From assembly GCA_021741355.1 (NCBI GenBank), contig JAIOXZ010000021.1, forward strand, positions 1 through 63,956: a DNA stretch of 63,956 bases, in the 5' to 3' direction. Both the position numbers and the translations under genes were made by a program. The stretch is from Caulobacter sp. GTDB taxonomy: Bacteria > Pseudomonadota > Alphaproteobacteria > Caulobacterales > Caulobacteraceae. Of the stretch, positions 62,657-63,956 are shown piece by piece. How positions within the stretch are numbered: the stretch's first letter is position 1; the number at the start of each line of letters is the position of its first letter. The notes below the pieces were generated by a model. That model saw nothing but the letters and a program-made list of their open reading frames with translations, was not told where the DNA came from and did no database searches.

Positions 62657-62888
62657 CTTGAGATCACCCTTCGAAAAAGGCCGCGCCGGGAGCGCGGCTC
62701 GCAAATCCTTGCGGAGCATTCTGGAAGCGGTGCGCGTGCCTGACCCGATCTGGGTTGGCCTTGCCCCGAAGAAACCCCGTTGGCAGGACCGATTAGTGCG
62801 CGTCTCATCCTTTTTCAACTGACCATGTGGGGAATATGGATATCCGCGCTGCATGGACGCACGCATGAGAGGCTGTAAAAGCCCGATC

Positions 62889-63761
62889 ATGACCGATGCA
62901 GCCCTTCTGGAAGACCGCAAGGGCCAGGCGAGAGCCTGGTTCGAATCGCTCCGCGACCGGATCCTGACGGCCTTCGAGGCCCTCGAGGACGCCGCGCCCG
63001 CCGATCTGTATCCGGGCGAGCCCGGTCGGTTCGAGCGCAAACCCTGGGTCCGCGAGGCGGGCGGCGGCGGCGTCATGTCGATGATGCACGGCCGGCTGTT
63101 CGAAAAGGTCGGGGTCCACACCTCGATGGTGTTCGGGACATTCACGCCGGAGATGGCCGCCAACATGCCCGGCGCGCAGGAGGACCCGCGGTTCTTCGCC
63201 ACAGGCGTCAGCCTGATCGCGCACATGGTCAGCCCGCGCGTGCCCGCGGTGCATATGAACACCCGCTTCATCTGCACGACGAAGGGCTGGTTCGGCGGCG
63301 GCGGCGACCTTACCCCCGTGCTGGACTACCAGCGGGACCAGGCCTTTCCGGACACGGTCGCCTTCCATGCCGCCATGAAGGCCGCCTGCGACGCCCACGA
63401 CCCGGCCTGGCACGCGAAATACAAGGCCTGGTGCGACGAGTACTTCTACCTCGCCCACCGCAAGGAGCCGCGCGGCACGGGCGGGATCTTCTACGACCAC
63501 CATGACAGCGGCGACTGGAACCGCGACTTCGCCTTCACCCGCGACGTCGGCGAGGCGTTCCTCGATATCTATCCGAAGATCGTCGCCGGCCGGATGGCCG
63601 AGCCCTGGACGCCGGAGGAACGCGAGGAACAGCTGGTCCGCCGCGGCCGCTACGTCGAGTTCAACCTGCTCTACGACCGCGGCACGACCTTCGGCCTGAA
63701 GACCGGCGGCAACGTCGACTCGATCCTCAGCTCGATGCCGCCGACGGTGAAGTGGCCTTAG
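62889..63761 (+). CDS. hemF: Oxygen-dependent coproporphyrinogen III oxidase
   Basis: 290-aa enzyme decarboxylating coproporphyrinogen III to protoporphyrinogen IX. The ATG at 62889 is preferred to one at 62853. Features: [67 protein letters not shown] and [20 protein letters not shown]. Length is normal. It provides haem to the neighbouring bc1 complex, though the genes are divergent and not coregulated on the evidence of sequence. Confidence 0.96.
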   Translation: MTDAALLEDRKGQARAWFESLRDRILTAFEALEDAAPADLYPGEPGRFERKPWVREAGGGGVMSMMHGRLFEKVGVHTSMVFGTFTPEMAANMPGAQEDPRFFATGVSLIAHMVSPRVPAVHMNTRFICTTKGWFGGGGDLTPVLDYQRDQAFPDTVAFHAAMKAACDAHDPAWHAKYKAWCDEYFYLAHRKEPRGTGGIFYDHHDSGDWNRDFAFTRDVGEAFLDIYPKIVAGRMAEPWTPEEREEQLVRRGRYVEFNLLYDRGTTFGLKTGGNVDSILSSMPPTVKWP

Positions 63762-63956
63762 GGGCCGGCAACGGAATGGCGCCTGCGCGCGTCTGGCTCG
63801 CACACTCGGCGGATGTCAGGATGACGTGACCCCCATTTCTCATCCAGCCATAACGAGAGTCCTAGGTTGATCTGAGCCTTCGTTGAGGTGGGTTGCAAGA
63901 GGCGTCCGCGCGGAGCCCCCAGGCTGCGCAGCGCGGTCGCCGGTCTGTCCGGAGAG
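63762..63956. other. Right edge after hemF, no confident feature
   Basis: 195 bases without a recognised gene. On the minus strand the last 117 bases (63840-63956) stay open as 38 codons ending in TGA (tail TLVMAG), which could be the end of a gene entering from outside the window, but in GC-rich DNA such a length is easily random. No tRNA or terminator was seen. Confidence 0.3.

Noticed and set aside
63840..63956. Minus-strand frame open to the window edge
   Set aside because: 38 codons without family resemblance; it could be chance, so it is mentioned only in the edge entry.

Overview
The window is high-GC, gene-dense chromosome from an alphaproteobacterium of the Caulobacteraceae (Caulobacter, Phenylobacterium or Brevundimonas-like). 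The evidence is the pairing of the cell-cycle regulators SciP and CtrA, a CtrA that ends in Ala-Ala, GANTC (CcrM-type) and TTAA half-sites upstream of ctrA, and a divergent sigma-54 hook regulatory region of the Caulobacter flbG/flaN type. No rRNA, tRNA, CRISPR array, intact insertion sequence or prophage was recognised.

Layout. 0.1-7.7 kb is a flagellar hook locus: fliK-flgD-flgE-sciP on the minus strand and flgK-flgL on the plus strand, fired from one central region. 7.8-10.8 kb has an unknown gene, then mnmA bracketed by two small RelE/HigB-type toxin-antitoxin pairs. 10.8-11.9 kb is ctrA with an elaborate promoter region. 12-15.8 kb holds a secreted CVNH/crystallin-like protein, a membrane M28 peptidase and a DUF4287/DUF5655-type protein. 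15.8-18.3 kb is an arsenic operon (ArsI-like C-As lyase, ArsR, Acr3, ArsC). 18.4-23.8 kb carries an M23 peptidase, prfA, a MOSC protein, prmC and a DUF4167 protein. 24-33.2 kb is mostly metabolic: hydrolase, GNAT, nitronate monooxygenase, accA, SDR, DapA-family aldolase, P450 and two TesB-like thioesterases. 33.2-39.5 kb holds a membrane ORF between inverted REP-like elements, a malyl-CoA-lyase-like enzyme, MscS, an M15-like peptidase, xerD and small secreted proteins.

39.6-43.8 kb has a Phd/PemK-type toxin-antitoxin pair followed by aroK-aroB-CNNM protein and a lone receiver protein. 44-49.2 kb has bolA, a J-domain protein, PAP2, cobS (without cobT beside it) and prs. 49.4-53.1 kb has a lipoprotein, rplY, pth and ychF. 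53.3-59.9 kb has an NTF2-like/sirtuin pair, a PhyH dioxygenase, two dienelactone hydrolases, a TMEM175-type channel, mtnP and a degenerate retropepsin-like protein. 60-63.8 kb is the bc1 operon petABC and hemF.

Between genes the window is rich in structured dispersed repeats. At least five families occur: inverted CTACTCC heptamer arrays, CTTG-loop hairpins whose stems covary between copies, 77-bp REP-like doublets, and two further palindromic families. These are the least explained parts of the sequence. All function assignments come from reading motifs and family resemblance by eye; no database search was run.
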